Positions 11,398 through 24,224 are shown, counted from the stretch's first letter. The stretch: 64,000 bases of DNA from Cricetomys ansorgei (GCA_026225945.1 JAMJFZ010003624.1:7416001-7480000), one strand, 5' to 3'. Numbers and translations: made by a program. Notes: generated by a model not told the origin, from the sequence alone.

Positions 11398-12609
11398 AAG
11401 GCATGATGGAAGGAACTTTAAAAGCAGCCAGGGTACCTACGACAGTGAATGATCAAAACACGGTCAGAGAACTAGCCGGAAGTAGGTCGGGCCCGGTAGG
11501 TCTCAAGTGCCGGGGGAGCTATGTTATTTCGGCGTGTTTCAGAATCCAGTGTGTTGTTAGGCAATTACACGGGCTTCTGTATGGAGAATGGATTTTAAGG
11601 ATGAAGACGGAAGCAAGGAGAGTGTTAAAGTCACCCACAGGACAGTGAAAGCATGTCAGGCAAGGGAGGTGGCGATGGATCCGAAAGGACTGAGAACCTG
11701 AGCGCGGGTTTGCCGGTTTGCAGGCGAAAGCAAGGGCACTTGGGAAAGGTCCGGGTTTACATCATATGCATGTTACCCGGACAAGGAGGCTCGGGCCAAA
11801 ACAGAAGGGAGAGAAGATTTCCAAAGGACAGGCAATTTGGTCCCCTCTAGAAAGCTGTCTTTGTAGCCCTCTTAATTAGCCTTACCGCCTTTCGATGCAT
11901 TGAGAGAAGCAACACTTCTTCATAAGCCGTGTTCGGCCCGCATACGGCGAGGTAAGTGAAAATCAATACATTGATTCCGCTGAACCGGCACCGGAAGGCA
12001 AGATGTGTTCCAGACACAAGATGGTCTTGTTTTTCAGGCTGAACCGCAGACGCCTCAATTCAATCAGTGTAGTTTCTACCTAGCCAGAACTTAACTCAGA
12101 CATCTTAAAAACCACTTGGGGTTTACCTAGATGCCCTGAAGCTGATTGGCTACACAAAGAAAGATGACGTATAGCCTTCATATGCGCGCCTTTCCTCCCC
12201 CCACCACTGCCCCTACCTCTGCCAAGCCATCAGTCTCTCCATCCCTCGCTCCCTTTCTCCCTTCCCCTTTCTTCTTTTATTTTGAAGTAATTGTAGATTC
12301 CCAGAAAAAGTGTAGAGTGTTCTCAGGCAGCCTTTACTACGTCTTCTGAAGTCACATCTTGCGTAACTACAAGATGGTATTAAACACAGGAAACTGACAC
12401 TGTTGTGATGTCTGTGTTTAGATCTGTTCCACTTTTATTACGTGTTCAGATTCCGGTGGCCATCAAAATCAAATTATAGGCCATGCCTGCATCTATTGGT
12501 TTCTACACTCTACCACGTGGAGTGACCCACAGGAGTTTATCTCCGTTTAAGTCCCTCTGCGTTCCCAGGCACACAAACTTACCTTGTCAGATAACATGGA
12601 AGTGTGTGA
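11398..12609. other. Unique sequence
   Basis: No gene or repeat recognised. A CT-rich patch lies at about 12190-12275. Several CpGs occur at 11480-11990, without island density. Confidence 0.35.
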
Positions 12610-13035
12610 CACCTTAGGATCCAAGTCTGTTGCTTCTTTCTCACGATGGTTGGAAGGTGGGCAGTGTCCACCAAAGGTCTGTGTGTTGTTGTCTTACTCC
12701 TCAGGGTGGTAACACTGGAAAGTGCATTATGGGAAGTGGACCGTGTGGGCATGGTGCGTTATGGGAAGGTCTGAGGTCTTTAGGATATGGCTCAAAAAAG
12801 ATAGTGGGATCTTGGCCTGTCCCCTTTCTCCTTTGCTTTCTGGACTAATGTAAGCACTTTGACTCCGCACACTGTCCTAATGTTGTCTAAATGCCTACCA
12901 GTGGTTCAAAACAATGCGACTGCCTTATCGCGAACAGGAGCCCCCAAAACCATGAGCCAAGATAAACCTTTGCTCTTTATACATGAAGTTGAGGAGTGCA
13001 CCTCTATTTTCTTTTATACAACTTTTTTTTTTTTT
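12610..13035 (+). mobile_element. Possible MaLR-like LTR remnant
   Basis: The stretch 'aaaaccatgagccaagataaacctttgctctttata' near 12948 resembles the 3' part of mammalian MaLR LTRs ('gagccaattaaacctctttcctttata'). Upstream sequence is too diverged to align by eye. A T12 tract at 13023 follows. Confidence 0.35.
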
Positions 13036-13116
13036 TACTTTTATAACACCATTATCAAATATATCTGAGTATCCCTCATTCTAAGGACAAGCCTATTTGA
13101 AAATTACCTCTGAAAC

Positions 13117-13245
13117 CGAGAGTGTGTGGCAAGCGCCTTTAATACCATCACTCCCACTCAGGAGGCAGAGGCGGGCAGGTCTCTGAGTTTGAGGCCAGCA
13201 TGATCTCTAATAGAGCAAGTCTCAGAACAGCTGAAGCTACACAGA
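13117..13245 (+). mobile_element. B1 SINE, diverged
   Basis: Recognisable by CCTTTAATACCATCACTCC, 'caggaggcagaggcgggcagg' and 'gtttgaggccagcatgat'. The right end is degraded and lacks a clean A tail. Confidence 0.8.
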
Positions 13246-14290
13246 CACAGGCAGTCCTGTCAGCAGGTGGCCCTGCTGGTGACTGCAACCCTCCGGGGCC
13301 CCTCTGGTAGGGAGGGGAGAGACAGACCCAGAAGTCAGTCCTCCTCTCGCCTTCTTTTTCAAGCCCCTCTTTCTTAGCCCTTGGAGAGAAAAGAGATGTG
13401 CCTATCTGTCCTTTGGTTTCATGAAGGAGACAAATTATGGTTTGAAGGAGTGCCAGGTGACTGTGTCACTATGGAAGACTTGGCTTTTTTTTTTTTTTTT
13501 TTTTTTTTTAAGAGAAAGAAGACTCAGCCAGTAGCAAAACAACACTGGCTCCTATCCCGCAGGAACAAAGAGCTTGCTTCTTCTAAGCTGAGGAAATGAA
13601 TAATGCGGTTATATTTGCATATTCTATTACATTAGATTCTCCAGATTTACATATAAAGTACCTACGTCAGTATCTGGAAAATGACGAGCATCATTAAAAG
13701 TATTACTAATGCTATGCTTTACGTGATCGTTTCGTGTGCATCTCCCTCTGTTCCTAGGTTACAGGAACCTACCTTCCTCTTCCACCCAATTGCAAACTGG
13801 AGAGAACAGACATCATAGGCAGCCAGGGAGGGAGAAGCAAGTGGTCACAGGGCACCCTGGGGTGTGAAGGACAAGGACATGGGGAAGGCAGGGAGGGCCT
13901 TCCTCACCCTGGAGTTCCCTGGCTATTTCTATGCCAACGGCCTCTGGTCTCCTTCCCACCACCTGGCCAGCTCCTCCTCCCCAGCTGCCTGTCTGAGTCA
14001 CTGCACAGCTGAAGGTCCACAAAACAGCCACACAGGCACAGGATGAGGAAAAGCCCGCCTGGCAGACCCCAGGGAGATATTTGACACAGCAGATATTTGT
14101 TGGTCACCACATTGACCGCCATCTGTCGAAGCCGACAACACAGAGGAGGGCAAATAAGTCAACAAATGGCTGTCTGTGTTTTAGCTGGGGTCAAGGCCCT
14201 GAAGAAGTCAGGGAGCAGGGATGTAGGCCTGTTCTCAACAAAAGCTTGGCATCCCACATCTATGAAGTGGGAAGTCTGTCTGAAGCTGGC
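13246..14290. other. Unique sequence with a T25 tract
   Basis: No gene recognised. A run of 25 T lies at 13485-13509, perhaps the tail of a lost reverse-oriented retroposon. Confidence 0.35.
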
Positions 14291-14294
14291 AGAA

Positions 14295-14880
14295 CAGTCT
14301 CTGTTCCTTGGAGCTGGGATTACAGTTCCGCAGCATCACACTTAACTTCTCACACGTGGGTTTGGTGAACCAACCTGCCTCCATCTTGGACTTCTATATA
14401 GCAAAGCCAAACTAGGTTTGTTCCTGTTTATGATTAAATCTTTGTTTCTCAAGGACTGGGTTGTGCCCCACCTGTAACCCGAACTACAAACGGTTCTACA
14501 CTGCCTGTTCCAGGAAACAGCAGCCAAGACTTCATTTCAGGAGGCTGTTAGGAGCGTCTTGTTACGCTTATGCTCTGCTTCTGTAACCCCACTTGCTTGC
14601 CTGCCAAAATCCCCTTTGGAAATCCTGTATTCCTGAGCTATAAAAACTTATCTCTTCTACATCCGGGGCCACTCTCTGAAAACCACATGAGGGGAGACAG
14701 CTGGACTGGCTGTGATCTGCTGTGCACAATGAAGAAAAAAAAAAAACCTTGCTTTGATTTGGCCATTGGGTTGGTGGCCTTTTATTCTTGTCTGGTGGGC
14801 ATAACAGGTTCTGAGGAGCAGACTCAAATCTTCATGATTTCAAGATAAGCACTTTATCAAGTGAGCCATCTCCCCTATCC
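14295..14880 (-). mobile_element. Old B3-related SINE, split by an LTR
   Basis: Two halves of one reverse-oriented SINE flank the LTR at 14363-14806. The left half reads 'ggagctgggattacagttcc' and the right half reads 'caaatcttcatgatttcaag' then 'gataagcactttatcaagtgagccatctcccc', the reversed head of a B3-type SINE. Joining across the LTR restores the usual order, so the SINE was present before the LTR. Confidence 0.65.
14363..14806 (+). mobile_element. Solo ERV1-type LTR with 4-bp TSD
   Basis: A 444-bp element starting TG and ending CA, flanked by GGTT at 14359-14362 and 14807-14810. Four-bp duplications are usual for class I (gammaretrovirus-like) ERVs. A TATA box (CTATAAAAAC) lies at about 14638, followed by an R/U5-like part with 'ttggtggccttttattcttgtctgg'. 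An A12 run at 14734 interrupts the stretch where the poly(A) signal would be. No internal viral sequence is left. Confidence 0.85.
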
Positions 14881-16814
14881 TTTAGATCTAAAAAAATAAA
14901 ATTTATTAAAGTGAGATTATTAGGAACTTTGATCTCACAGGCCTCTTGTGAACCCTCTAATTGCCCTGAATTAAAGCCTCCCCTAATGTTCCTGAACTCA
15001 ACAGCTCTCTAGTGTTATTTACTGCGCTTGTAGGACCAAGGTGGATTTCTATATGACTGTTTCAGGGTGGGTGAGAAGATGTTATTCCATATGTAGTGAG
15101 CTCATGTTATAGATTTTTCTGTTTGCTAATTATACCCCGTACTCTTTCACAAACCTGCTCAGCATTTCAGAAGCACATCTTTGTTTTGTAATCGCAAATG
15201 CTCTTGTCAGTTACGCACACAGAAAGGTCAAGAATCATCCTGAAGAATTCCACCGCCACACCAGGTGGTTAGGACACCCTAGAAAAACATCCTGGCCAAT
15301 TCTACAGGCACTGGTAGGCACTCCCAAGAGGTGGTATTTTGGTGAGAGAAGTTTAAGAAATCTCAGTTAAAAATAAGTCAAAAGGGAAGAACTGTGGGTT
15401 CACATAGTACTTTCATTTGATGGATGCAATGGAAAGATGCTTCCTGTTTGCCCACCTGTTCCCAAGAAGGCTCTCTGATGAAGACTGAAACCGGCTCCAC
15501 TCTGCTTTGCTTTTGCTCACAACAGATGAAAAAACACAAAAGCTTCCATCTCCTGCTTTGGGAAATAGACCACTATTGGGGGTGTGTAAAGCCTCTAACT
15601 CTGGGCTTTCCTCAACTTAGAAACCCCTCCCTGAATCAACCAAGTGATAGGAAGTTTGGGTTCTTTTGTGGGTTCTGGTGATCTGAGCAGATGTGGCTAC
15701 AGAAAAGTCAGAGGCTGTGAAAGGGGAAGATTCTGAGGCAGGGGTCTCATTTCTCAAGACTCGGCTCCCTGCACCATGTTATGGAATGAGGTGCCACCTT
15801 CCTGTGATGGACCAAAGGCTAGAGTGGCTGATCCAATGCCCACTTAACCTACCCTGTAATTCTGCCTTTTTAAACCAGATGATGGTTGAAGAATCTACAG
15901 GCTTCTTACAAACTTCTAACTTGACTTCCCCCTAGCTATTACGAATCCAGTTCACTGGAGGCTGGGAGGTGGGGTTACCATGCCAACTAGCAGTTTGGGG
16001 ATTTCCCAGGGTCTTGGAGACTTGTCCCATGCAGAATTACTACTTCCCATGCTACTTATCACAAAGCCTGGGTGTGGGATGAACCAGCCCTGTCCAGTCG
16101 TAATAAACACCTGCGCTTCATCAAAAGGCAAATTGTGCAAAGGAGCATGCACAAAAGAACGAATAATAAAATTTAGGGAATCAAAGTGGCATTGAGGGCC
16201 TCAAATTTTACAGTCTGTTCATTACAGGCCTGTGAAGGGGGCCACTCCCTCCGGCCTGTGTGTCCCTCCATCTACTGTCTCAGCACTTCATTTCCAACGC
16301 CAGTGGCTGCCACCTGTCCTGTTTTAGCCTTCAGTGGATGGATGGTATTTTCCAGTTGAAAAAATAGGAAGAAAAAAGACTCAGGTTGAGCTTTCTGCTT
16401 AGCTAGGCTATCCTCGGCTCCCATCCACGAGGACTACTGATGAAGCAGGGCCATTTGCCAGGGCTGGGGTTTCTATTTGTTTGGCTTGTTTGTTTTTTGT
16501 GGGTCGGGGGAAGGAGTAGTGTTTTGTTGTTGTTGTTGTTTTTAATTTTCAAGAAAGTTCTTAGCAAGCCTGGTACTGGCCTGTGCCATGTGTGATGCCA
16601 ACTCACCCCAGGGAAGTCATCGCCACACGCAAGCTCCTCACATCTCTCCTGCTCCCTTCCGCTCCGGATGCTAACTAGCAGTTTACCAAGTTTGCTCTTG
16701 CTGGGTACCCTGACATGCTTAACTAATTCCCCTAGTGCCAGTCCACCTCTGTAAGGTATCCTTTTACTAAAGTCACCAGGTTAGACCCATCTGAACTCAA
16801 TTGTTACCTTCCAG
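14881..16814. other. Unique sequence
   Basis: No gene recognised. It holds a short (GTT)n at about 16525-16540. Part of 14890-15060 has an LTR-like look but no clear borders. Open frames up to 85 codons are unrecognised. Confidence 0.35.
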
Positions 16815-16995
16815 GCCCCTGACTGGCACACTCTCTAAACCTCAACCCCCTCATTTGTAAAACAGAGATGACTAATAAAACTTTATTGTAACACACCAAG
16901 GGATGCTTGTGAAGATGAAGGCAGTTCAGACAAGCATTTAGTATACTGCCCAGATGTGCAAAGTAAACTGTATTATCGCTGTGGCTACTTAAAAT
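16815..16995 (-). mobile_element. MIR SINE
   Basis: Reverse MIR: 'tctctaaacctcaaccccctcatttgtaaaacagagatgac' corresponds to the reversed MIR core, followed by 'gtgaagatgaaggcagttcag' and 'catttagtatactgcc' toward the reversed head. Confidence 0.65.
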
Positions 16996-17944
16996 AACAA
17001 TAACAACAATGAACAGTAACAAAGGGGTTAAAAATCCATGTCTGATTGTTTATAAGAATTCATGCATTTCTCACCAGCCTGAATTTTCTTCTTTAGTTGG
17101 GGGGAGGGGGGCGGGGGGAGATCAGACATCCCCTAGCCTGTCTTGGAAATATCATATTTAGGCTGTCACATGAATTAAATCATTACTCAAACAAGGCTCT
17201 GGCTCAACAGATTTGTGAGGGAGGTGGGAGCTCGCCAGAAGAACAAAGTGTACTGTTGCCTTTCAGCAATGCCACGCCAGACAGGATTCTGTATCTTTCA
17301 CCCACCAGGGAGGGACTTTCTAGAACATCATCTGGTAAGGCAGCCAATGAGGGTCATCTACAGATCAATGTCGTTACTATTGGAGTGACAGGTGTCTGTC
17401 CCGAGTCCTTTATCAGAAACCAAATGTTCATGGGCAACCAGTGTGACCTTTACACCTTCCTGTCGCCTTGTGACCACTGCTTGCCTGGCTCAGAGTCTGC
17501 CAGAGCTCACGGAGGCGGAGCTTGTGGAGAAGGAGTCCTTCAAACAGCCGGAAAATGTGTTTCCCAGACAGAAAGTCTCCCCAGTTGTGGTGACACAAAT
17601 AGTGCATTGTGTGCGTGTCGGAGGATGAGCTGAGGGAGGAGGCAGGGCAAGCTGTGGGGAAGGAAGGGGGTCTGGGTGACTCCGGGAATGGTTGCCGTTT
17701 CAGAGCGGATCTGGCCCCGAAATCCTCTCTGCCCACCTTCCTAGACATATTTCCTACAATTATCTCTTCTCCTCTCTGTACTTCAGAAAGCAATGGATTA
17801 AAGAGGCTGCAGATTCTTATTAACTTGGGAGGAAGAGCTCCATCATCAAAATAATTAGACAAGATCCAGGGAATGGTCTTATGTGAGGTGGGTCAGGCTC
17901 AAGAAGCTGGCATTTGGTAAAGAGGCAGCAAGATTTAAGGGGGG
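16996..17944. other. Unique sequence
   Basis: No gene recognised. It contains the second-longest ATG-initiated frame in the window (17097-17633, 178 codons), which starts inside the G-rich tract at 17099, has low complexity at its start and resembles no known protein. A minus-strand frame of 144 codons (17428-17862) overlaps it. Confidence 0.35.
17099..17120 (+). other. G-rich tract, possible G-quadruplex
   Basis: Three runs of six G (17099-17104, 17106-17111, 17113-17118) separated by single bases. Runs this long can supply four stacked G-tracts, so quadruplex formation is possible. Confidence 0.6.
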
Positions 17945-18150
17945 AATGTAATGGGCTTTGACATAGATAAAACTGGTTCAAATCCCGACTCTGCCTCTTA
18001 CTGGGAGCCTTCTTTGTGTCTCTTATTTAAAACGAGGGTAAAGCTATGTCTTATAAAGGTCACCTTGAGAATCAAGTCAAGTAGGAAAAAATCACCGAGC
18101 ACAGACAGGATATACTTTTCACAACAATAGCTGCTGTCACCACTGGCGTC
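17945..18150 (-). mobile_element. MIR SINE
   Basis: Reverse MIR with 'ggttcaaatcccgactctgcctcttactggg', then 'cttatttaaaacgagggtaaa' and 'cttgagaatcaagtcaag', in the expected order. A second weak MIR-like piece may lie at 18225-18310 ('ctgctatgtggtcctgggcaag'). Confidence 0.7.
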
Positions 18151-18892
18151 TCAGTGCATAATTCAAGCAGAGCTTGCACATGGGTACTCCCCAGGGAAAT
18201 TGATCTCATTGCACCACTGGAATCACAAGATCAGGGTCCCAGGCCAATATTGCTAATGATCTGCTATGTGGTCCTGGGCAAGTCCCAGCATCTTCAAAGC
18301 TAATGGGGACCCTTGAGCTATTTTTGAAGTCTTGGAAGTCCAGCAGGGAGAATCTAATTATTGAACAGAGGCTGAACACTCTCTGCCTCGGTTGGAAGGA
18401 ATTACCTCATCATCGCATGATACTCCCAGCATTCCAGTTTTGATCCAATGTTCTAATTGGCAGTTACATATGAGTTTGACAAACAAAACAGGAAAATCGA
18501 TGAATTATTGGGAAAACATTCACGTTTGTGATAGAATGATATGACAAAAGATGCGAAAGGCATTTGACAAGATCTGCGGTGGCGGGAAGTCTAGAAGCCA
18601 TTTCCCCAAACACTTTTCCGTGCTACCATATTACATTTCTAGAATTCCGCATAAAGACCCCCCCACCCTCTAGAATTTTCTTCCATGGGAGGAGATTGAA
18701 AAGTCTTTCAGTTCACCTTCCCTTGCATCTACCCACTAGATGTATTATGCCGTTTCTAGTCACGTGAAATCGGCCACAAGCAAGCCGCCTGTCTTTATAC
18801 GGTGGTCTCTTTCAACTCGTCGATCTTCTACACATGAGCAGGATGTTAAATATTAATCCATTCTCTCTCAAAAAAAAAATGACCAAGATGTG
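18151..18892. other. Unique sequence
   Basis: Apart from a weak MIR-like piece at 18225-18310, nothing recognised. Confidence 0.35.
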
Positions 18893-19085
18893 AGTCAGAT
18901 AGTGTTTTAGATTGCGGAAAGACAGAAGCGGGCAACACAGACACATCCCCTCATGGAACCTGCATTCTAGTGAGGGAAGACAGACGATAAATCTGATCAT
19001 CAACTGTCAAATAGTTCCGCTATACGGCGTTAGAGATGAGCACTGCTAAAGAATAGAAGCCTTGGCTGAGCGATAGGGTAACGTG
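18893..19085 (-). mobile_element. L2 LINE fragment (3' region)
   Basis: 'gcgggcaacacagacacatcccctcatggaacctgcattctagtgaggg' aligns with the reversed L2 3' region ('catggagcttacattctagtggggg'), followed by a run resembling 'agacaataaac'. Confidence 0.65.
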
Positions 19086-19369
19086 TAGGAGAAGGCTAAA
19101 GTGAAGAGTCGAAAGCAATACACACTTGAGGACCAGAGGTCGGGATAACTGGCGTCTGAGGCAGAGTGATGGAACTCAAGCCAGAGGTGGGCATGGACTT
19201 GGCTATCCGCAGAACCATCAGCCGCTGACCTACAGAGGAATAGACTACACTGCTGGGTACCCATTTCCTTGAATTGAAATTGTCCTTCTGTGGGGACCGG
19301 GGTGGGGGCGGGGAGAAGGAAACTTATAAGATTTGGGTAAAGCAAAATTTACAAGGCTGAGGAAGCACC

Positions 19370-19650
19370 TGGGATGTACAGGATTCCCGAGGAGCCTCCA
19401 CAAGATTATAGGAGAGGTGCAGTTGTTGAGGGCAAAGACTTTCACCAGACCAGTCAAACTGCGTGCAAGCTGGCCAAGGAGCTCCCCTGAGTCACCACCC
19501 ATGCTGAGCTGGACTTTTAGGTGATACATCTGCCTTTGAGTCACCCATGTGCCTCTCAATCCTCTCCCATGACCTATAAGTAACCCCAATAAACTCACCG
19601 GTTCAGCCAGCCAGACTTGAATGGGATCATTTCCTTAGTCCGTCACCTGT
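19370..19650 (+). mobile_element. Possible old LTR remnant
   Basis: Contains AATAAA at 19588-19593 within CCCCAATAAACTCACCGG, followed by 'cagccagccagacttgaatggg', a context shared with old rodent ERVL-like LTRs as I remember them. Borders and duplications were not found. Confidence 0.3.
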
Positions 19651-20167
19651 GCCCTCTCTAAAGTGAATAGGCATTTGTTCACATCTTCCCAGGAAGGGAC
19701 AGAGCCCTTAGGACCCTGAGTGTGCTGTATGCAGGACTGTGGAAACCACTGGAAATGGGAAAGGAAAGAAAATTGTATAAAGATGACATCACCAGCGAGC
19801 ACAGCATAGAGACACAAATAGCATTCACAACCTAAATTATCTTGAAGATTTAGGACCATGGCGCTTTGAATAGCAAAGTGCCTCTACTGCCTCTGTGTCC
19901 CTGGATTCAACTGAACTTTATTCTCTAAACAGCAGAAGTCAACACCCTGCTGGTAACCCTTGTTACACCCTCTAATGCTGGTGACAACACCAGGTAATTA
20001 ACACAGAGGTTAAGACGATTGCAACGAGGATTGCAAGCAAATTGTAAAACCCTTAGCTGAATTACACAGACTCTTAAACTGAGCTCCCATCTGTGTCTCA
20101 CAAAGTCTCTGCTTCTCAGTCTGGGTGTATCTTATGAAGCAGCATGTGTTTGCTGGAGAAATGTCCT
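19651..20167. other. Unique sequence
   Basis: Nothing recognised. Confidence 0.35.

Positions 20168-20213
<46 letters not shown>
20168..20213. repeat. (CT)n microsatellite
   Basis: About 23 uninterrupted TC units. Confidence 0.97.
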
Positions 20214-20216
<3 letters not shown>

Positions 20217-20805
20217 GAAGGGGTATCCATCTATTTTTGAGCAAAATCTCATTTTTAAATGTCTGCCTTCTAAGAATATAATAGAGGGTCGTTCCCTCAG
20301 CCTACAGTGAGTATCCTTCCCGTCCTTCAGAGAGACCCTGATTTTTAATTATCCGTTGTCTAACACCTGGTAAAAAGCCCAGATAATATAACAAAAATAT
20401 ATTTATATCAAGGTCTAGGATTGCAGTCTGAAGTGGCCTTCTGAGTGAAGAAGCTCCCTTAGAGATTCCTTTAAAAACCGTCTGACTTGTGGCTCCGCAT
20501 CTGATTTTGGATACCGTGCATCTTGATACATCCAGGTTTGCTCTAACATGGAGTATCCTCTGCACCCGTGAAGCTACTCAAATTCATCTCCTTCTACTCC
20601 CACAGTTGAGTAGTACAAGCATCTTTCACGGCACTATTTATCGTGTGACTTTGAATCCTGCCTATACAAAGGCGGTTTTACAGACAGACTACAACCAGTT
20701 CTCTTTAGAACTCTTCCGCACCAGTGCGACTGTGGGTCACGTTCAGTGTTTTAAGAATCCATTCAAGAAGCAGCAACAATTGCAGCTAGCTGTTACGGTA
20801 CCCAT
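20214..20805. other. Unique sequence
   Basis: No gene or repeat recognised. Confidence 0.35.
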
Positions 20806-21135
20806 TGTTATGATTTAAATTGGAATAGCCCTCAACAGGCTTATGGTTTTAAATGCTGCTTCCTTGGTGGGCGGTGCTACTTTGGGAGACTGGGAAGCTG
20901 TTAGGAGGTGGGACCAATGTAGCAGAAAAGCATCGAGGGTCTGTTATCACAGGGTGTTTCCAGCCAGGCTCTGCTCCCTGGTCTTTTGCTCTGAACAGCC
21001 TCTGCCATGCATTCCCCATCACCAGCCTGGTGGCTGTACCATGCTTCCCTGCCACGATGAAGTGAAACTATGTACCAAAATAAAGCTTCCTCCCTAGAGT
21101 GGGTTCCATCAGGGGTTGTGGTCCCAGCAACGCAA
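20806..21135 (+). mobile_element. MaLR-like LTR copy
   Basis: Begins TGTTATGATTTAAATTGG, continues with 'gttaggaggtgggacc' and ends with 'gtaccaaaataaagcttcctccc' (AATAAA at about 21080), the layout of rodent ORR/MaLR-like LTRs. The 3' border is unclear. Confidence 0.55.
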
Positions 21136-23734
21136 AGATTCAGAACCCATGCAACAAACTCCTCCCGGTACTTACCACTTTCCTCCTTGAAAAATAGAAG
21201 TTTTCAAAGTGAATAGTCATGAATCCAGCATTTCTTGTGTAGCTTTGTGTTGCTGTTGTTTTCCTTTTTCTCTTCTTTCTAGCTGTGACTGACAAGGAAG
21301 TCAGATTGCTCTTACATTAAACAGGGCATCCCCCAGTCTCAGTTTCTGGAATGATTATCCCTAGGAGACACCACTAGACCTCACGCTGTGTAGATCTTCT
21401 CTGGGGTTTTAATTGGCCTTTAAGTCTCTGTCAGATACACTGAGTCTTTATTTTGAAAGTGTTCACTAAGTAGTAAATATAAATAAGCCTTTAGCTCTTA
21501 GCGATAGGAAGGCCAGAGATATGTTTACTTATTCACTCAACAGCCCTTGATAGAACTCCTCTGTGCAGATCCTGGGCTGGGCTAGAAGAAAGGACAGTCG
21601 CTTTGGGTTGTAAGTTCCTGTTTTCTTTTCACTGTGGTTTTTTCACTCAACGGCCTCTAAATATCTCTCCATCCCAGCATTCCCATTGCCTTTCCTTAGA
21701 AAATAATGGAGTGTGACTTTTAAATCGTGCGTCCCTGTAACAGCCTTAAGGGCTCTTATTTTGAAACAACGTGTTGCCCGGCACTTGCATTCACCACTCC
21801 GCCTCAGAGAAACCATGTTGAATTTTTATTAGCTGCATTTAAAAAAAAAAATGTTGAAATTTATGCTGTTGCACTTGTCATCTTAAAATAAGATGCCAGA
21901 GAATTGTTGTGTCTGAAGATTCTGGAAGCAGGTTTGACCACAGCCTCTGTCAACTCAGGTACTGTCTGCAAACTCTTCCTGGATAAACCGTGGTCCTGGC
22001 TACAGTGCTAGACCCGAGAAAATCCTTTAACAGTTTCCCTGGCACTAATTGATTTTCAACACATGAGACGCCAACCCACATATACCTTAAAGGAGAAAAA
22101 CAGCCGTGAGCTACTGCCAGGCCCTGGGAGAGATCATGGTCTTGGGAATCCTCATTCCCTTTTACCTTTTTCTGTGGCTGCACACAGCTTTGCAGTATCT
22201 GCACAACCCTTTCCTGTTTTCCTACTTGAACATCCTCCTTATACTAGATTCAGACCCTTAAGCAAGCTCTTCTCTTACCGAACTCGATTTCCTTGAATCT
22301 GCCCCAGTACCCTAACTCAGAGTGTCTCCCGGTCATTGGGGGATGCTCTCGGGAGGCAGGGTGAGGTTCAGGGAACAGCTGGGCATGTGTGTTCTCTTCC
22401 CACAAGGGCAGTGCACTCGTACCTGGCTTTCCCTGGACAATGACTGTAACTTCCCAAAGCCGGGCACCCTCAGCAATATCCCGTGTGTGATTTAGACGCA
22501 ACGCTATTAAATTACCTTCTAATTAATTGGTTCTTGGTGTTACCAAGCCAGATTGCTAGAGGCTGAGTCCCTTGATTGTGTGATTGAGTTATTATCCAGT
22601 CTAACACCAAGGAGTTATAATCATCTGCAAAGACAATGTGGGAAGGCTGGGGACCAGCACTTAACTGCTTCTAGTCTAGGTTCTGCACATGCTTGTGCTT
22701 ACATCATAGGTTAAAGGTGAAACTGGGTTTATGCATGAAGGCCAACTGGAAAACATTTACAACATCCATCTTCTAAGAGCTGACGGTGCTCTGTGTACGG
22801 AAATCATTCCGTAAGCACTGTCTGACTGGGAGTGATTTTCTGCGTGTACATTCAAATAGAGAGAGAGTTTCCAGAAAGCCCAATATCCCTCCCACCAGAT
22901 CCATTTGAATCCATTCTCAGACCTGGATTTGCCCCAGGTCTTAGGACCAGTCCGAGCCTTAACTGAGGAAACAGACCATCTATAGATTGATACAGTGAAT
23001 GTTTCAGATATTCCTCATGCTCATTGAACTCATCTAACCTTCAGAAGCTTCCATTTGCTCTAAGGCAACTCTTGGTTCAAATCAGCTCACCCCCTGCCTC
23101 ATCCATTATCAGCTTCCCTTAGTGAATCCCTTCTCTCTTCAGAAGAAGTGTTCCTTTTGGAAGCCATTCCAGCTTGAGCTCCTGCCTCCCCGCTTGCCTC
23201 TGCCAAGGCCTCATCCAACTGTCTCATCTCTCCGACCTTCAGAACTTGCATTTCCTCTCCTCCACCAACCGGTACTATTGCTTCTTTTCTGTCCTATTCT
23301 GAAAATAAATTTCTCTTGATTGAGCTTCCCCCTTCCAACCACGGCTCGCTCTGTCCTCCTGATGACGAAGCTCACTACCCCCTCTTTCCACTTCCTCTCT
23401 CTCCTCCACACATTGCCATCTGCCATCTGCCTCCAGCTCTCCAGAACACCAGCTCTCGGAAAGGTTACCAGCAGCCTCCTTGTCACCCAGCCCACGGGTG
23501 TATTTTTAATTCCTAGCCTTCTGCCGCACTTGGCCTTGCAGCCTCTGCCCGCACAGCCACCTTCCACTCCAACCTTGTTGGCTTCCTGACTTTTCGCTCT
23601 AACCTTCCCCTGGCCCCTCCCCAAATGTGCATACTACCCTGCTTCTGTCCTTTTCTTTCTGCTTGCTTTCCTTGGAGTCCGGCGTGCCTCCAGGCTTAGA
23701 CACTATCTTTGATGCCTGACGTACTTCAAGTTTA
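21136..23734. other. Unique sequence
   Basis: No gene recognised. A stretch at 21515-21600 ('cttattcactcaacagcccttgatagaactcctctgtgcagatcctgggctggg') may be a reversed L2 end. The 23.1-23.7 kb part is CT-rich, which accounts for the 137-codon minus-strand frame at 23211-23624. Confidence 0.35.
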
Positions 23735-23870
23735 TATTCTGCTTCTTCTCTGAACTATGAGACCTTTAAAAAGTCACTTATCTTTTCCAAACTTCTGCTC
23801 TCCTTTCTATAAAATGAAGATAAATGATATTAAGAGCATCAATAAAGATTACTCTTTCATAGCTGTTGAT
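23735..23870 (-). mobile_element. MIR SINE
   Basis: 'aaagtcacttatcttttccaaacttctgctctcctttctataaaatgaagataaatgatatta' follows the reversed MIR core. Confidence 0.65.
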
Positions 23871-24224
23871 CCAAGCCTGCGCAGGGCTTCCTTAGCCCAG
23901 AGCTGATGATTCGTAAGATCAACACACAACAGCTGGTTCTACTGTCTTACTGTCTTTCACTGTGACCCTGGATTGATCTCCTCTTCTCTCCTGACTTCAG
24001 CTGGCCCACGTGCTTTGAGATGCTGAGATTCCCGCCCCTCAGCCTGAGCTCTCCCCTGGGCTCCATCCCGTGCTTCAAGCCCCCTTCTAGACACCTTCTC
24101 TTATGTGTCCACAGGACCTCAAACTCCAGGCGTCTCTTTGTAAGCCAAACTGTGTCATCCCCTTTCCATCTGTATGTGAAAGCCTCACCTCAGAAGGGAA
24201 CTCTATGTGGAGACGGGTCTTTTC

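Noticed and set aside
17097..17633. 178-codon open frame as a gene
   Set aside because: It starts in a poly-G tract, resembles no protein family, shows no splice or promoter context, and a 144-codon frame overlaps it on the other strand, as expected of chance frames.
23211..23624. 137-codon minus-strand frame as a gene
   Set aside because: It results from a CT-rich strand with few stop codons; residues are biased to R, G and K and no domain is seen.
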